Shown here piece by piece: positions 49,632-61,338 of a stretch of DNA of 64,000 bases (position 1 is the stretch's first letter; every line of letters begins with the position of its first letter). The stretch is taken from contig JAQOTA010000058.1 in assembly GCA_029532415.1 (NCBI GenBank), positions 806,001 through 870,000 on the forward strand. Reading direction: 5' to 3'. The notes under the pieces were generated by a model. That model saw nothing but the letters and a program-made list of their open reading frames with translations. It had not been told where the DNA came from and ran no database searches. The DNA is from Marasmius tenuissimus (lineage: Eukaryota; Basidiomycota; Agaricomycetes; Agaricales; Marasmiaceae). A program made the translations under genes and the position numbers.

Positions 49632-50919
49632 TCAAATCGGGTTCAAATACTGCAGCTTCATCCATTCCTTATCATTCGCGTTGAAATCCACTCCCTTCTT
49701 CTTCCACCAGCGTCGCGTAGCCTCGCCCCCACCGATAGCATCCTCCAAAGCTTCTTCTATGTCGCACATCCGGTACTGTATTGGTAGCAATGTCCTGTCC
49801 CACCACTCGAGCACTTCGGCCCTGTTGTGGCGGGTCGCTCCCGTTAACGCATCTTGATCGAAGATCAACTGCAACCCGCTTCCTAGCCACCACTGCAGAA
49901 CCTCGACCTTCCCGTGACAACTGGCATGCTGCAGTGCATGCCGGTCGTACTTGAACTCCAATTGAGAGGTGGCCCACCATTCCAAAACTTCGACATGCCC
50001 AGCAGTACTCGCCATGTCCATAACACGGCCAATCTTCAATGGGAGCCCTATCGTTTTATGCTGATGTTTCCACCATTCTAACACCGCAATCTGGTTCTTG
50101 GCACTTGCATACTCCAAGGCTGCCTCGGTATACTCCAATGGATGCCCGCAATTCAACCACCAATCCAAAGACGCAATCTGACCATTCCGAGACGCACTAT
50201 CGATAGCGTCTGCAATGGAACCGGACTTCGGATGAGGGACTCGGTCGGTATGTTGTTCAAACCCATGTTTCCACCATGACAGGATTGTGGTCCGACCATG
50301 GCGCGAGGCACGGATGGGAATGAGGTCCCCTTGGAAGAGTGAGAGGAATATGTCGTGGTGGTGAGTAAGGAAAAATTCGAGGACATTGACATAGCCAAAA
50401 CGTAAGGCAACTTCCGCCCCGATTTTGGTTGGTGGATTCATTACGGGGTCTGCTGCGCGGATGAGGGTAACATTGCCTGTAATCATTGCGAGATCTACAG
50501 GCGAGGCTCTAGACCATTCCGAAGGCTTGGGAAGGGCTGTAGGGACATCTAATGCTCTTGTGAGCTCCCAGTCGCCAAGGTGGTCGAGAATGACGGCGAT
50601 GAGCTCGATGGGGAGGTCAGGAGTGTGTGGTTGCCGTTGCTGGTGTTGCCGTCCCGAGAACGACTGGTCCGCACCAAATGAAAGAGAAAAGTTGGGTGTG
50701 TTGGGAAAATGGTAAGCGTGAAGGTCATGATTCGCTAGTCGTGAAGCAAGTTCGAAATGAGTTCCTGACGCTGGAAGGTTTCGTACTTTTAGAAACAGCT
50801 GCAGCTCAGCATCGGATAGCTTTTGATAGGCCTTGTTGACTAGTTCCAAGGGTGTTTCATCTTCCTGTCGGTACTTGAGATGAATTATACCATTGTTGCA
50901 GGCAGTCACTTACCGCCAT
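49632..50919 (-). CDS. SAP-, F-box-like and ankyrin-type 'VLEWW' repeat protein
   Basis: After a tiny first exon (Met-Ala at 50914-50919) and a 44-nt intron, the protein reads YRQEDETPLELVNKAYQKLS. Residues of about 25-60 form a SAP-like motif (LSDAELQLFLKVRNLPASGT), a fold that often binds DNA. Next comes an F-box-like helix (LPIELIAVILDHLGDWELTR). The rest is built of about six repeats of some 34 residues with a shared core: ILSWWKHGFE, SLDWWLNCGHPLEY, VLEWWKHQHK, VLEWWATSQLEFKYD, VLQWWLGSGLQLIFD, VLEWWDRTLLP. These resemble degenerate ankyrin repeats in which WW replaces the usual LL. No enzymatic domain is visible; the protein may be an adaptor. Its partner is unknown. Confidence 0.78.
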
Positions 50920-51290
50920 GAAATTCGCAGAAGAGACGGGATTAAGAAAAATGGTCGAAGAGGGCTTACAAGTGAACGTGCTGGTGGTGGGTGGTTATGA
51001 TGACCACGTGTGATTACGTATAATGGCACTTGCTCGGAAATACCTGCAACCTGGTTCGCTTGGTCCTGCTCAGTGCGTTCATCGCAGTCGTAATGTCTGT
51101 CAAGATATTGTATACCTTCCTGCTGCCGCCTTGATATCGAGCTGCATGAAATCGATCAAAATTCCAGGATATTAATTCCCATCCGCACATCCTTCGGCTC
51201 ACATGTTTCACAGGAACCTTCTCTAGGAAGCATGGATCGGGTTCCCTCACGGTTACGGTACCCAGGACACCTTGTTCCTCTCATCTTCTC
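50920..51290. promoter_or_regulatory. Divergent promoter region, repeat protein and PNGase A copy 1
   Basis: About 370 bp with a CACGTG E-box near 51005. No TATA box and no further gene are apparent. Confidence 0.4.
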
Positions 51291-53619
51291 ATGCTTCTCA
51301 AAGGCTTACTCTTCGCTCAGTTGGCTCTTGCATCGGTGTGCTGGGGCGCAAGACTCGTCAACTTCCAGGTAGCTCAACCACCTGTCGTCCCCCAAGACGC
51401 CAAACAATGCACCGTTCAAGTTCTTCAGTCAGTATCTCGCGCTACAGCTATGAATGACGATCTCACGAGTTGCTCAGGAGAGATTTTGCGTTTTCATTCG
51501 GAAGGTATGATGGACAATGAGGCTTTCATCTGCGTACCGGGGCACTCATCATGCCTGTAATAGTGCTGAAGTTGTCCAGTTGAAGTAAGTTAATGCGTCG
51601 GATACGATTTCAGTATCACCATTTCAACAATTCCACAGCCCTCCCACAGACTGCGGCGCACCGGGGTCATGGGCTGCGATAACCCTTAACTTCACAGTCA
51701 CTTCAAATGGGACGCAGTTTGACCGCCTCGGCATCTTCACTTTTCAGAATACCGAAAGTAAGGCCACTTGTTCCGAAGCAATGTTTTGACGCACTCATCT
51801 CTCGTAGTTTGGCGCACTTCGACTCCAGAGCCCACTCGTGGAGACGGTATCATATGGACATACATCAAAGACGTCTCGCAATATACGCCTCTCTTCGCCG
51901 AACCAGGTACCTTTATCCTTCAGTTGGACAATCTCATCCAGGAGGGCCTAGATGGCGTGTATTCCAGTGAGTATCATGTAGACTATCTGGTCACTGACAG
52001 TGATACTCTATTCCAGCAATACTGCATGCCACTTACTACGCCTCTGGTCCCACCGCTCCTCCCGCCAAAAGCGCAGACCTCATATTACCTTTGTCAACCT
52101 TTGCTAACGACACTGGGAACGATGCTTCAGTTCCTCCGTCGTTCTCAGTAAGCCTGAGTCCTTCCCTCGTTTTTATTAGCACGCCCACTCAAAACGGAAT
52201 ACTCAGCTCAACGTGACCTTCCCTCGGAATACGGTGCAAGTATATGCCGAGCTATTTGCGTCTGGGAACGCTCAAGAGGAGTTTTGGGTGAGTAAAGAGT
52301 CCAGACATTTGACGTGCGCCAACATCGACCCCGATTGACACATATAGTACACCAACATTGCCAACGAGTTTTCAGATGAGCTACCTCCGGGCACTACCAA
52401 CCCTGACGGTCCCTTCCGAGAAGTCCGACTGCTCATCGACGGACGAGTTGCTGGTGTTGTGTTCCCGTACGCCGTGATATTTACTGGTGGCATTGCGCCC
52501 CCGTTATGGAGGTGAGCCCCTCCGAACTCGTGTTTGGTACTCCGTTGATTTGCGTTTAGGCCTATCTCAGCTTATGGCGCACTCGATCTCCCCACCTACT
52601 TCTTGGATGTGACACCATTTGTCCCCATTCTTACCGACGGAAGTCCCCACAACTTCACCATCGATGTGATCTCGGCAGAGTCCAACCAGACGATCAATCA
52701 GAACTGGTTCGTATCGGGTAATCTCCAGGTGATCACCGATCACTCTTCCTCAGACCCGACCACGGGAAATATCACTCTTTATGAAGTAGGAATGCTCCCA
52801 GAAACAACAACTACGGGAACTGTTCGAGAGGTGGGGGATCTTGATGTTACAGTCGTGGCTACCAGGAGCGTTCGCATCGAGGCCGATGTTGTTTCCGGCA
52901 GTGGGGAGATTAACCATGTTGTATTCACCCAACGCCTTTCCTACTCGAATACCCAGGATTATAAGCAAAATGCTACCGTACAGGTACGACTCGAGCACGG
53001 CCTCATGTGCTTGATGATGTCTGATGCCCATATCATACTGCAGAGGGTCCAGCAAAACACGACGGGGGAGGTGACATCAACGCACAACGGCGTAGTTACG
53101 GTCTCGGACACATTCTCGTATCCTTTCTTCAATGAGTTTGAGTTCCTTACGCCAAATTTGACGAACTGTGAGTGAATCTACCAAAAACATTCTGGGTTTA
53201 CTCACCCCATATTAGGGACTACTTTCGTTGATCATTCATATAATCGAAAGTTACTCCCCAGTCCTTTGAGGCTCGAGTCTACCATCAATAATAGACAGAC
53301 CGCTGGTGCGTTTAGCCAATCGTTTCACTTTCGTGTTTTGACAGGCTCCATATCAGACGCTTTCTTCCAGCTAGCGACTGGAGGGAATTTCGGGAATGGG
53401 ACGAGCAACAACACCTTTAGCTATGCCGATACCGCCGGAAACACCTACAATCGACGTGTCAACGCTGCTTTCAACAACATCACTCTAGATGAGGAAAGTG
53501 GATCTCTTGCTGGAGAGAGTTTCTCCTCTGGTATCTCAGACGGCAACTCGTTCGCTGCGCCGGAATCACTTCAGCGTTTCTATCCAGGTGTCAGATTGCC
53601 AGGAGGTGAAAGGGAATGA
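51291..53619 (+). CDS. Peptide-N-glycosidase A family protein, copy 1
   Basis: A secreted amidase that, by family, releases N-glycans from glycopeptides. It begins with a signal peptide (MLLKGLLFAQLALASVCWGA) followed by RLVNFQVAQPPVVPQDAKQC. Diagnostic blocks are NPPTDCGAPGSWAAITLNFT, FDRLGIFTFQNTEIWRTSTP, FREVRLLIDGRVAGVVFPYA, TYFLDVTPFVPILTDGSPHN, and NWFVSGNLQVITDHSS. Many N-x-S/T sites fit secretion. Around nine introns are present. The C-terminal part contains GNGTSNNTFSYADTAGNTYN and ends RLPGGERE. A paralogue follows 283 bp downstream. Confidence 0.92.
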
Positions 53620-53844
53620 TCAGGTTTACGGGGAGAGATTTGGAATATTCGACAACGATCATGATTATGATGGGGATGAAATTTGAGGCAGATTGCACAA
53701 TCGAGAACATTTGATGTCGTGCAGTTCGGGCAATATATCATTATGGATGCTTTTGTTCTACAAAACACCCAACTCTCAGGCGGACCGCATGGCGATACTG
53801 ACAAACAGCTTCCAAAGTGCCTGATTGATCTAGAGGGATGAAAG

Positions 53845-53853
53845 TATAAAAAG
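53845..53853 (+). promoter_or_regulatory. TATA box of PNGase A copy 2
   Basis: TATAAAAAG lies 50-58 bp upstream of the copy 2 start codon at 53903; the position fits a core promoter. Confidence 0.55.
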
Positions 53854-53902
53854 CCTTGCGAACAGTGCCCTCAGTTTTCGTTGCCTTCCTTCCGTTGTTC
53901 AC

Positions 53903-56221
53903 ATGTTGCAGCATCTTCGAGTTGCCGTTCTCCCTCTATTGGCTTTCGCAGCGACTGTCACTTTAGGGCAGCGTCTTGTTGACTTTCAAGTTGCGCAGCC
54001 ACCACCCGTGCCAAAAGACGCTCAACAATGCACGGTTCAAATCCTTCAGTCAGTATTGGCTCTTTTTGATTCACACGAGAGTAGTTCTGAAGATGCTTGG
54101 CTTCTGTTTAGGAGAGACTTTGCTACGTTCGGGATGTATGGACACTGACACTTTTCTCACCGCTTATCACGATGGCCTGACAATCCCTCTCAGGGCGGAA
54201 GTTGTTCAATTCACGTACGTTCCCGTATTATCATTCCACAGACAGTCCTTTCATTTCGCCCCGAAGCCCTCCAACAGACTGCGGACCCGCGGGCTCCTGG
54301 GCTGCTGTTACCCTCAATTTCACTGTCACTTCGAATGGAACGCAATTTGATCGACTTGGGATCTTCACGTTCCAAAATGTGGAGAGTAAGGCGTCTAATC
54401 ACGACTTGCTTACAAGGGATCATATTGAGACTGAGATAAACAGTTTGGCGCACCTCCACCCCCGAGCCCACCCGTGGGGATGGTATCATCTGGACGCACA
54501 TCAAAGATGTGACGCGCTACACACCTTTGTTTGCGAAGCCAGGGCCCTTCATTCTCCAACTGGACAACATCATACAGGAGGGACTGGATGGGGTGTACTC
54601 GGGTAAGAGCTGGTCTCTTGGGGCCCGTCACTGACCATTTTTGGCTGATCTTCACAACCTTGCAGCCGTCCTTCACGCGACATTCTACGCCTCATCGGAC
54701 AGCAACCCACAGGCGAAGAAAGCTGATGCTATATTCCCGCTCTCGACGTTTGCGACGGACACGGGGAACGAGGCGTCGGTTCCTCCTGGTTTCTCGGTAA
54801 GCAAAGTCGAACTCTACGCCGAACCCATCGTGTCCAACGGAGGAATTCAAGCTCAACGTAACGCTACCGCAAAACGCCGTGGAGGTTTACGCTGAGTTGT
54901 ACGCTTCAGGAAACGGAAATGAGGAATTCTGGGTAAGTAGAATGGGTCGGGTGAAACAACCGTCACTCTAACCTTGCCATTACATTCCAGTATACCAACG
55001 CGCCCAACGAGTTTTTAGGCGATCTCCCCGATCAGACCACGTTCGGTCAAGGACCATTCCGTGAGGTGAGGTTATTGGTGGACGGTAGGGTCGCAGGTGT
55101 GGCGTTCCCTTTCCCCGTCCTATTCACCGGCGCCATCTCTCCGGCAGCATGGAGGTAAGCAATCCTTTCGAGGACCGAAATAGTGCCCGCTCAATCGATG
55201 CATCGTTATTCTATAGACCAATCACGGCGTACGGTGAGTGATATCTGTCGTTGGGTGAGTGAAAGCGTTCAGCGATAAATCTCAGGGGCCGTGGACCTGC
55301 CGACGTACTTCCTCGACTTGACACCTTTTGTACCGCTTCTCACTGACGGCGAACCACATCTCTTCACCATCGACGTCGCGTCGGCTGAGGACGACCACAC
55401 AATTCTACAAAACTGGTTTGTTTCCGGGGTCTTGCAAGTCTTCGTGGACGCATCGTCTGAGCGCACGACCGGCAATATCACAACGTACTCTGCTGAACCA
55501 TTTGCAGAGTCGTCTGCCAGTGCATCAGTGCAAGGGAATGACGTTATCATTACAGTGGCTGCCAGTCGTCAAATCCATATCGAGGCCGATGTTATTAGTG
55601 GGTCGGGAGTCTCAACTCACGTCGTTTGGTCCCAGGATCTACAATATCAGAACATCCAATCCTATCTCAACAGAGCGTCTACCCAGGTAAAGTTTCATCT
55701 ACCTGACGTCGAAGCATGGTCTAGAACTTGTTTCCTCCTAGAACATCTTCCAAGTGGCCTCTGGGACAGTTGGGTCGACCCACAACGGAACGACGGCAGT
55801 CACAGACAATTTCTCGTATCCATTGACTCTCAATCTCACGAACAGTAAGTTCAGCAACCCCTCCCACCGCCAGATTCTGACTACATGATCCCACTCTCAA
55901 GCCGTTTTCCTCGTCGACCACTCATACGACCGTGAACTTTTACCCGCTCCCTTCATTCCCGGCACGACAATCAGATCACACCAACTCGCCGGAACCACAT
56001 CCGCAGGAAGTACCAATAACAACACCTTTTCGTACGTGGACACCGAGGGGAACACCTTCAATCGTCAAGTGAACGCATCGAGGAACGTGATTACATTGGA
56101 CCAACAAAGTGGAACTCTGGCACCTGCGCCGTCGCTGGCTGGTGAAGTAGGAGCTCCGTTCACAGGAGAGTCTACCTTTGCGGAAGCTAGACTCCCCGGT
56201 GGGCGTCGCATCCAGGTTTGA
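53903..56221 (+). CDS. Peptide-N-glycosidase A family protein, copy 2
   Basis: A paralogue of the upstream gene with the same exon layout. It has a signal peptide (MLQHLRVAVLPLLAFAATVT) and QRLVDFQVAQPPPVPKDAQQ. Conserved blocks are PPTDCGPAGSWAAVTLNFTV, FDRLGIFTFQNVE, FREVRLLVDGRVAGVAFPFP, TYFLDLTPFVPLLTDGEPHL, NWFVSGVLQVFVDASS, and, near the end, LVDHSYDRELLPAP and NNNTFSYVDTEGNTFNRQV. It ends ARLPGGRRIQV at 56221. The first splice sites need AT|gtatgg and AC|gtacgt donors to keep the frame. It is probably secreted and N-glycosylated. A TATA box lies just upstream. Confidence 0.92.
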
Positions 56222-57158
56222 GGCCGCTCGCAGGCGTCCCGAAAGATAGGATCGCCGTCGGAATCTGCACATAAACCATGCAACACCATTCAAGTATCGC
56301 TGTTGATTACTCCCCGCAATATAAGATTTTAGGGTTGTATGGCAGGATGATCGTAAGAATATTCTGAACACCGGCGGCGGCTCGCGGTCGTGCTCACTGC
56401 TCAACGCTACACCATACCTTCACTCAAACATTCATTCGAGTTTTACTGCAGGATCACTCATATCGAGTCGGCTTTGAACAGAATTAGGTCCACAACAAGG
56501 GTGCATTACTATCTGATTGACAGTGATCAATAATCATCAACCAACTAGAAAACAACTTCGTCGTTTACACTCATAGACTCAGAGGTCGTACAGTCATTGT
56601 CAATAGTATCCTCCTGCATTGACCGAGACCACGAGAACCTGAGTTAGGATAAGTACAATTATTATTCCATGAGACTGATAAGATCCATAGGCCATAGGTG
56701 TGAGTCTGAATCCGTCTGCCATCCTCCGTCTACAGCACCATCCACCTCTGATGCACCGCTTCCCAAATCCAGTAACGCGATTCCCTAATTAGTTATTGAG
56801 GATCTGCATTTCGGGATCCCGGATCAAGGATTGAGGTTAAACATAGCCTTCGGGGATCGTTGTAGATTAGTATCGTCGTTGGGTATCGTAAGGGACAAAT
56901 TGAAATTATACTGTAAAGCACTATAGGTGGATCATGGACGACAGTGTACAGAAAGGCGAAGAGGAGTCCATGAATAATTAACATGGTAAGTACATATCGT
57001 GAAACAACCAACGAGCGGTAAAGTACAAGCAAGTGGGCGAAACGGGCAGAAAGTAGAACATGCCGATCGATAGCCTCCCAGAAGTACCATATCTGTGTGA
57101 AGAAGCAATAGGTAGCATCAAAAGTGAGCATAAAAAAGTAAGGCAAGACGAGGCTACA
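56222..57158. other. Convergent intergenic region without a gene
   Basis: About 940 bp, AT-richer than the flanks, between the facing stops of PNGase A copy 2 and the CCCH gene. Short open frames show no known protein, and no repeat or tRNA is evident. Confidence 0.5.
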
Positions 57159-59373
57159 TTAGCTCGGACTGGGTTCCTGCAACCGATTCATGATAACCTG
57201 TACGGTACGCCCTGTAACCATGAGCCGGTCCCAAACAGTCTGATAGAGCGATATATCCCGTTCCTGAAGAGTCTTCTCAAGTTCAGACCGTAATTCGTCT
57301 CCTCTTTCCTTCATCACGCTCCGGACAGCAGTGGTGACGGGCTCCTCAATCATCGGGAGGATATGCTCCGGTTGGAAGGGGGACGCAGGCGGTGAAGGTG
57401 GATGCTCCTTGTACATCTGGATGGCGGCCTCAAGGGCTTCAATGGCCTGGTGATCTCTTTCTCGTCGTTCTTCAAGGCCGCTCATGCGTTGTAGAATCTG
57501 CGAAGGAAGGATTAGAATTTAGAAGCGCGAAAGAAAGGAGAAAGTGACTCACTGTCATAAGCTCTTTGTTGGCTTGTACGGAGTCTGCTTCGAGGTCTTT
57601 AATTTCTGATCCATGGCCTTCGAGCTCGTCCAAAGATCCACTAGCGTATCATCTATCTCCCTGATCTCGCCGTCCATCTTCTCCACATTTTCCAACACGG
57701 CAGCGGTCTCGTCTGAAACGGCAGTTGCGGTTTTAGTCTCCCTATATTGGTTGGAGTGTGCATCCAATAAGTGAACGACCTGTTCCTGCGTGTAATCCTG
57801 ATGTTGAATCAAGTCATTCTCCAGGTCGAACACTTTGCTCTCGAGTTCCTCCAACTTCTCGGACATCTCCTCGTGCTGCTTCGTCGAAACCTCCTCGGAT
57901 ACGCTCCGTCCCGGTTTCGAAGATTTCGCCAGCACTGGGGTCCAAGTCTACGTCCATGGCATCCTCATCCTCAGCCTTCGCCTTTCCCTTCCCTTTATCC
58001 TTGCTTTTCGTCTTCGCCTCCTCATCCTCACTCGCCTGAGCCAACTCCCACATCTTCCCCAAACGCTCACTCAACTCCTTCGCCGTCTCCACCAACATCC
58101 TCGTCTCCTCTGCCTCCTTCTTAACCCTCTGTTCCTCTTCCACGAGCTAGCGCCCCCACCCACCGGCCAACTATCACTCTCAACAAGTTGATTCATCGCC
58201 GCGTCCATCTTGCCCTTCTCCTCCTCAAACCTCTTCTTGAGAACATCCAAGTCCCGACGTTTCTTCGATGCAACAGCAGACGAGGAAGAAGCAGAGAATG
58301 CGGGAGACGAGAGAATCGATTCAAAGGTGCGAATCCGTTCGTCGAGTTTACGATGTTCGGTTTTATGGTGGTGGTATTTGGCGAGGGTTCTGGGTTAGGT
58401 TTATTAGTTCTTTTCGACGCGTATAAAAAGAAGAAGAGAAAACGCGACGTACGCTACACGGTGATTCCATATCTTTTGACTGTCTTCTCTTGTAGTATCA
58501 ATCTTGGGTTCGGGTACCTTTATGGGAATTGAGATTATTGAAGGGGGTAAAGGAGGTGGCGGGGCCAGTGGTGTTGACGATGAGGATGGCTGGGGTTGTG
58601 ATTGAGGTTGAGCTGGTGGTTTGGGTGGCAGGTGTGATTTAGGAGCTACTGGAGGAACGGAGAGGGGTGTCGATTTTGTTGATGGAGGGGGTATTATCGA
58701 GGAAGCTGGTGAAGCTGGAGGTTTGAATTTGGCTGCTTCTGAAGGAGTCCGTTTGATTGTCGATGGCATAGACGATTCCGATGTTTTCCTTGTGCTACTA
58801 CTGGCTTCAGAGGCCATGGACATGTCCGAATTCCTCCGTTCCATCGGGACAGAAGACGTAGATTGAAGGGAGATCTTCATTTTTGGCTTCGAATCACTGT
58901 GTGCTTTTGGTCGTGGGTCTCTGTCGACTGACATGGCATCTGGAGAGCGTGACGGGGAACGTCGGTGCAATGGGCGTCCGCGCGTCGACGAACTGGCTGG
59001 CGAGGAACTTCTGTGACTTCTATACCTGCTGGTATATCCCGAGTCGCGATGGCGTGATTTAGACCGATTGCGTCTTGAATCTGAAGGCGACCAAGGTCCA
59101 CGAGGTGAAATGCGGTTTGAAAAGGGTGGAGGTGAGCTCGAAGGGGTACGAGGAAGCGAGCGGAGATGTGGAGGGCAATAGGAAGGTTCAGCTTGGGCCC
59201 AGGTCGGATCGTCTGGATGAGCAAAAGTGCAGCTTCTGTTCCGACAGGGATGTTCTGGGTCGCGCAGATCCCCTCTTCGGTTATAATGCTGGAGGATGAG
59301 TAGTTGGAAAAGAGGGCTCTTGGTGGTTAGAGAAAAAGAAGGAACGTACGTAGCATGTCCTTTGTCTGCCCAT
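57159..59373 (-). CDS. CCCH zinc-finger protein with Ser/Pro linker and C-terminal coiled coils
   Basis: The first exon gives MGRQRTCY; after an intron with donor gtacgt the protein continues HYNRRGDLRDPEHPC and RNRSCTFAHPDDPTW. This makes a single finger C7-x15-C23-x4-C28-x3-H32, with a longer first loop than the usual C-x8-C-x5-C-x3-H. Next comes an Arg/Ser-rich region (SRRNRSKSRHRDSGYTSRYR) and a long Ser/Pro linker (PPKPPAQPQSQPQPSSSSTP). The second half consists of coiled coils: KYHHHKTEHRKLDERIRTF, ELVEEEQRVKKEAEETRMLV, EMSEKLEELESKVFDLENDL, and SELEKTLQERDISLYQTVW. RNA binding is a plausible role from the finger and the RS-like stretch. I do not recognise a named orthologue. Exon joins around 57900 and 58140 are approximate. 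Confidence 0.72.
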
Positions 59374-59526
59374 CTTACAAACCAAGAAGAGGAAAGAATA
59401 ACGGAAATTCGATCACCGCGAAGGGTATGCCAATCAAAGAGAATTCAAGTCAAGTTTTGATTCAAGTTGAATCAACGCGAGCGACTAGTTACATTGTCAG
59501 ATTACCTAAGGTCTACGCTAAAAAAT

Positions 59527-60879
59527 GCTAATCCTCCCACACATTCACTACCTCGGACTGGTGGGTCATTATCGCAACGTCCTTGCGGATTGGGTTTATT
59601 CGTGGATACACAAACTAGACCGAACATCAGCATCGAGGCTTCGAGAACGAAAGAAAAAAAACAGTGGGCAGCACTTACACGTTCGTTGTATTCGTTCATC
59701 ACTTCCGCGGCGAGAATTTCTTTATCCTTGATCAGATGCGTGTAGTATTTCATTGTCATATTGAGCTGTCAGAGCTGTCAATATCCAATTTAGCGAACCA
59801 GAAACCAAAACTATACCTGTAAGCCGAATACCCCCATGAGAAGCAGCATAACAATCCAGTTCGAAGAGGATGTCCCAATCCACAAAAGGGAATGGGCAGG
59901 CGAATAGAGCGTGAACAAGGTAAGCTCCAGTTCACCTGGAGACCACACTTCGAGTTGTTGAATTCGAGAAGCTTTGCGAGGGATGGCGTTGGATTTAGGC
60001 TGCTTCATACCCAGAAGGAACCTCCAAAACGAAAGGAATCCCTGCCAAAGGCCGGTACGTAACCTCGCCATCAAAGGGGGTGGTTTGAGAGGCTCAAAGT
60101 CCATGTCTGCAGACACAAATTTTGCATTTGGAGACGACACGGGGTCTGCTTTTTGATGGAGCCGGTAGAGTCTGATACGTGTAAAGGCATAAATAGCGTT
60201 CGTGATTGAAGCAGCCAATAGAAGCACTGTCAACGGTGCGGTCTACACGAGGATACGAGAGAAAACACGTTCTGATGAGATTCCATAGCCTCCGACAAGA
60301 TTAGTTTAGTACGCACCCAGTCGAACCACGGTCTTCCTTGACTTTCCTGCATCCATTCCATATCCGAAGAAGGTGTAGATCGCGACTGGCTTATCCTGAC
60401 ACAGAGATGGACGAAATGCAGGAATCCTCCCAAGAAATAACCTGATGTCTTTGGTGTGGGTAAAGGGACATTGTGTGGAAAAAGAGCGATTTCGAAGGCT
60501 ATGCGAGATGGAATCGACTTGACTCTGTTACCCAAAGAGCGTCAGACTACAGCAAAAGATGAGCTGCAAGCAAAACCTACTTTTCGACAAAAGATTTTTT
60601 CCGAACAACGGCTCTTCGCGCAGGCGTGCCGCTTGCTGTAGTACCGCCTCTGCTCAACCTCGAGCCATTACGTGCTGGGGTTGTATAGGGAGGAGGCCGT
60701 CTGGATCTAGCTGCTTCCCAGTCGAATGGAGTAGAGGAAGAGATGGATGGAGTGGCTGCAGGAGAATGATGGATGCCGATGGACTGTCGAGCAGCGCGAG
60801 GCCTTGGTGTGACAGGAGCTGCTGGTGAAGACGGTGCTGTAGCTGCATTATTCGATTGAGCGAGGCGACGGAGAGCCAT
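59527..60879 (-). CDS. NUR1: Nur1/Mug154-type nuclear rim membrane protein (DUF2418)
   Basis: It starts MALRRLAQSNNAATAPSSPA, a Pro/Arg-rich nucleoplasmic part. Then follow IPSRIAFEIALFPHNVPLPT, a first membrane span (APLTVLLLAASITNAIYAFT), LEVWSPGELELTLFTLYSPA with a second span, NWIVMLLLMGVFGLQ, and the most diagnostic end: KDKEILAAEVMNEYNER joined across an intron to FVYPRINPIRKDVAIMTHQS. In yeasts Nur1 works with Heh1/Lem2 at the inner nuclear membrane in rDNA and heterochromatin anchoring. Several short introns are present, and the join NER-FVYPRI fits the family exactly. The stop TAG lies at 59527-59529. Confidence 0.83.
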
Positions 60880-61338
60880 GTCAAGTTGAAGTTGAGCGTG
60901 TTGGCGACGTCGCCGGTGTACAAAGTGAGTGCTACAGGGTACGAGACAAAGGCGGACCGGGACAATAGGACGGAGAACTGGCGCACAATGAAAACGCGTG
61001 GCTAAGTCGGGGCTGTCAAACTGGTGTCGCGATCACGTCAGGGTCGACCTACACGTTTTTGACCACGTGACGCAAAGTTGAAAAAGAACAAGAAGGCCAG
61101 TTTGGGAAAAATCAAACCCAACGCGTTACCTCTTTACCACCACCACTCCCGCCTCAGTTAAACCTCCCAAATCCGCGAATCTGTCTCGTCCACGTCCTCA
61201 CAAGTCTTCTTACACCACCTCCACCTCCATCCTACGCCCGACAACTGCTACCTCCTTGTCGCCCAGCTCATCTATTAGGTTCGAATATTTTTTACTTCCC
61301 CAGGCTGTAGATTTTCTGACTCGTCTATTAGCGTTAGG
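60880..61338. promoter_or_regulatory. Divergent promoter region with an E-box
   Basis: About 460 bp between NUR1 and the coiled-coil membrane protein gene. CACGTG at 61064-61069 is followed by the partial motif TGACGCA. The part next to 61339 is C/T-rich. No further gene is seen. Confidence 0.5.

Larger units (their letters stand above)
51291..56221 (+). repeat. Tandem duplication of the PNGase A gene
   Basis: The two genes share intron positions and a similar sequence along the whole coding region but differ throughout, and no long identical block is visible. The duplication is therefore older than that of the hydrolase pair. Confidence 0.8.
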
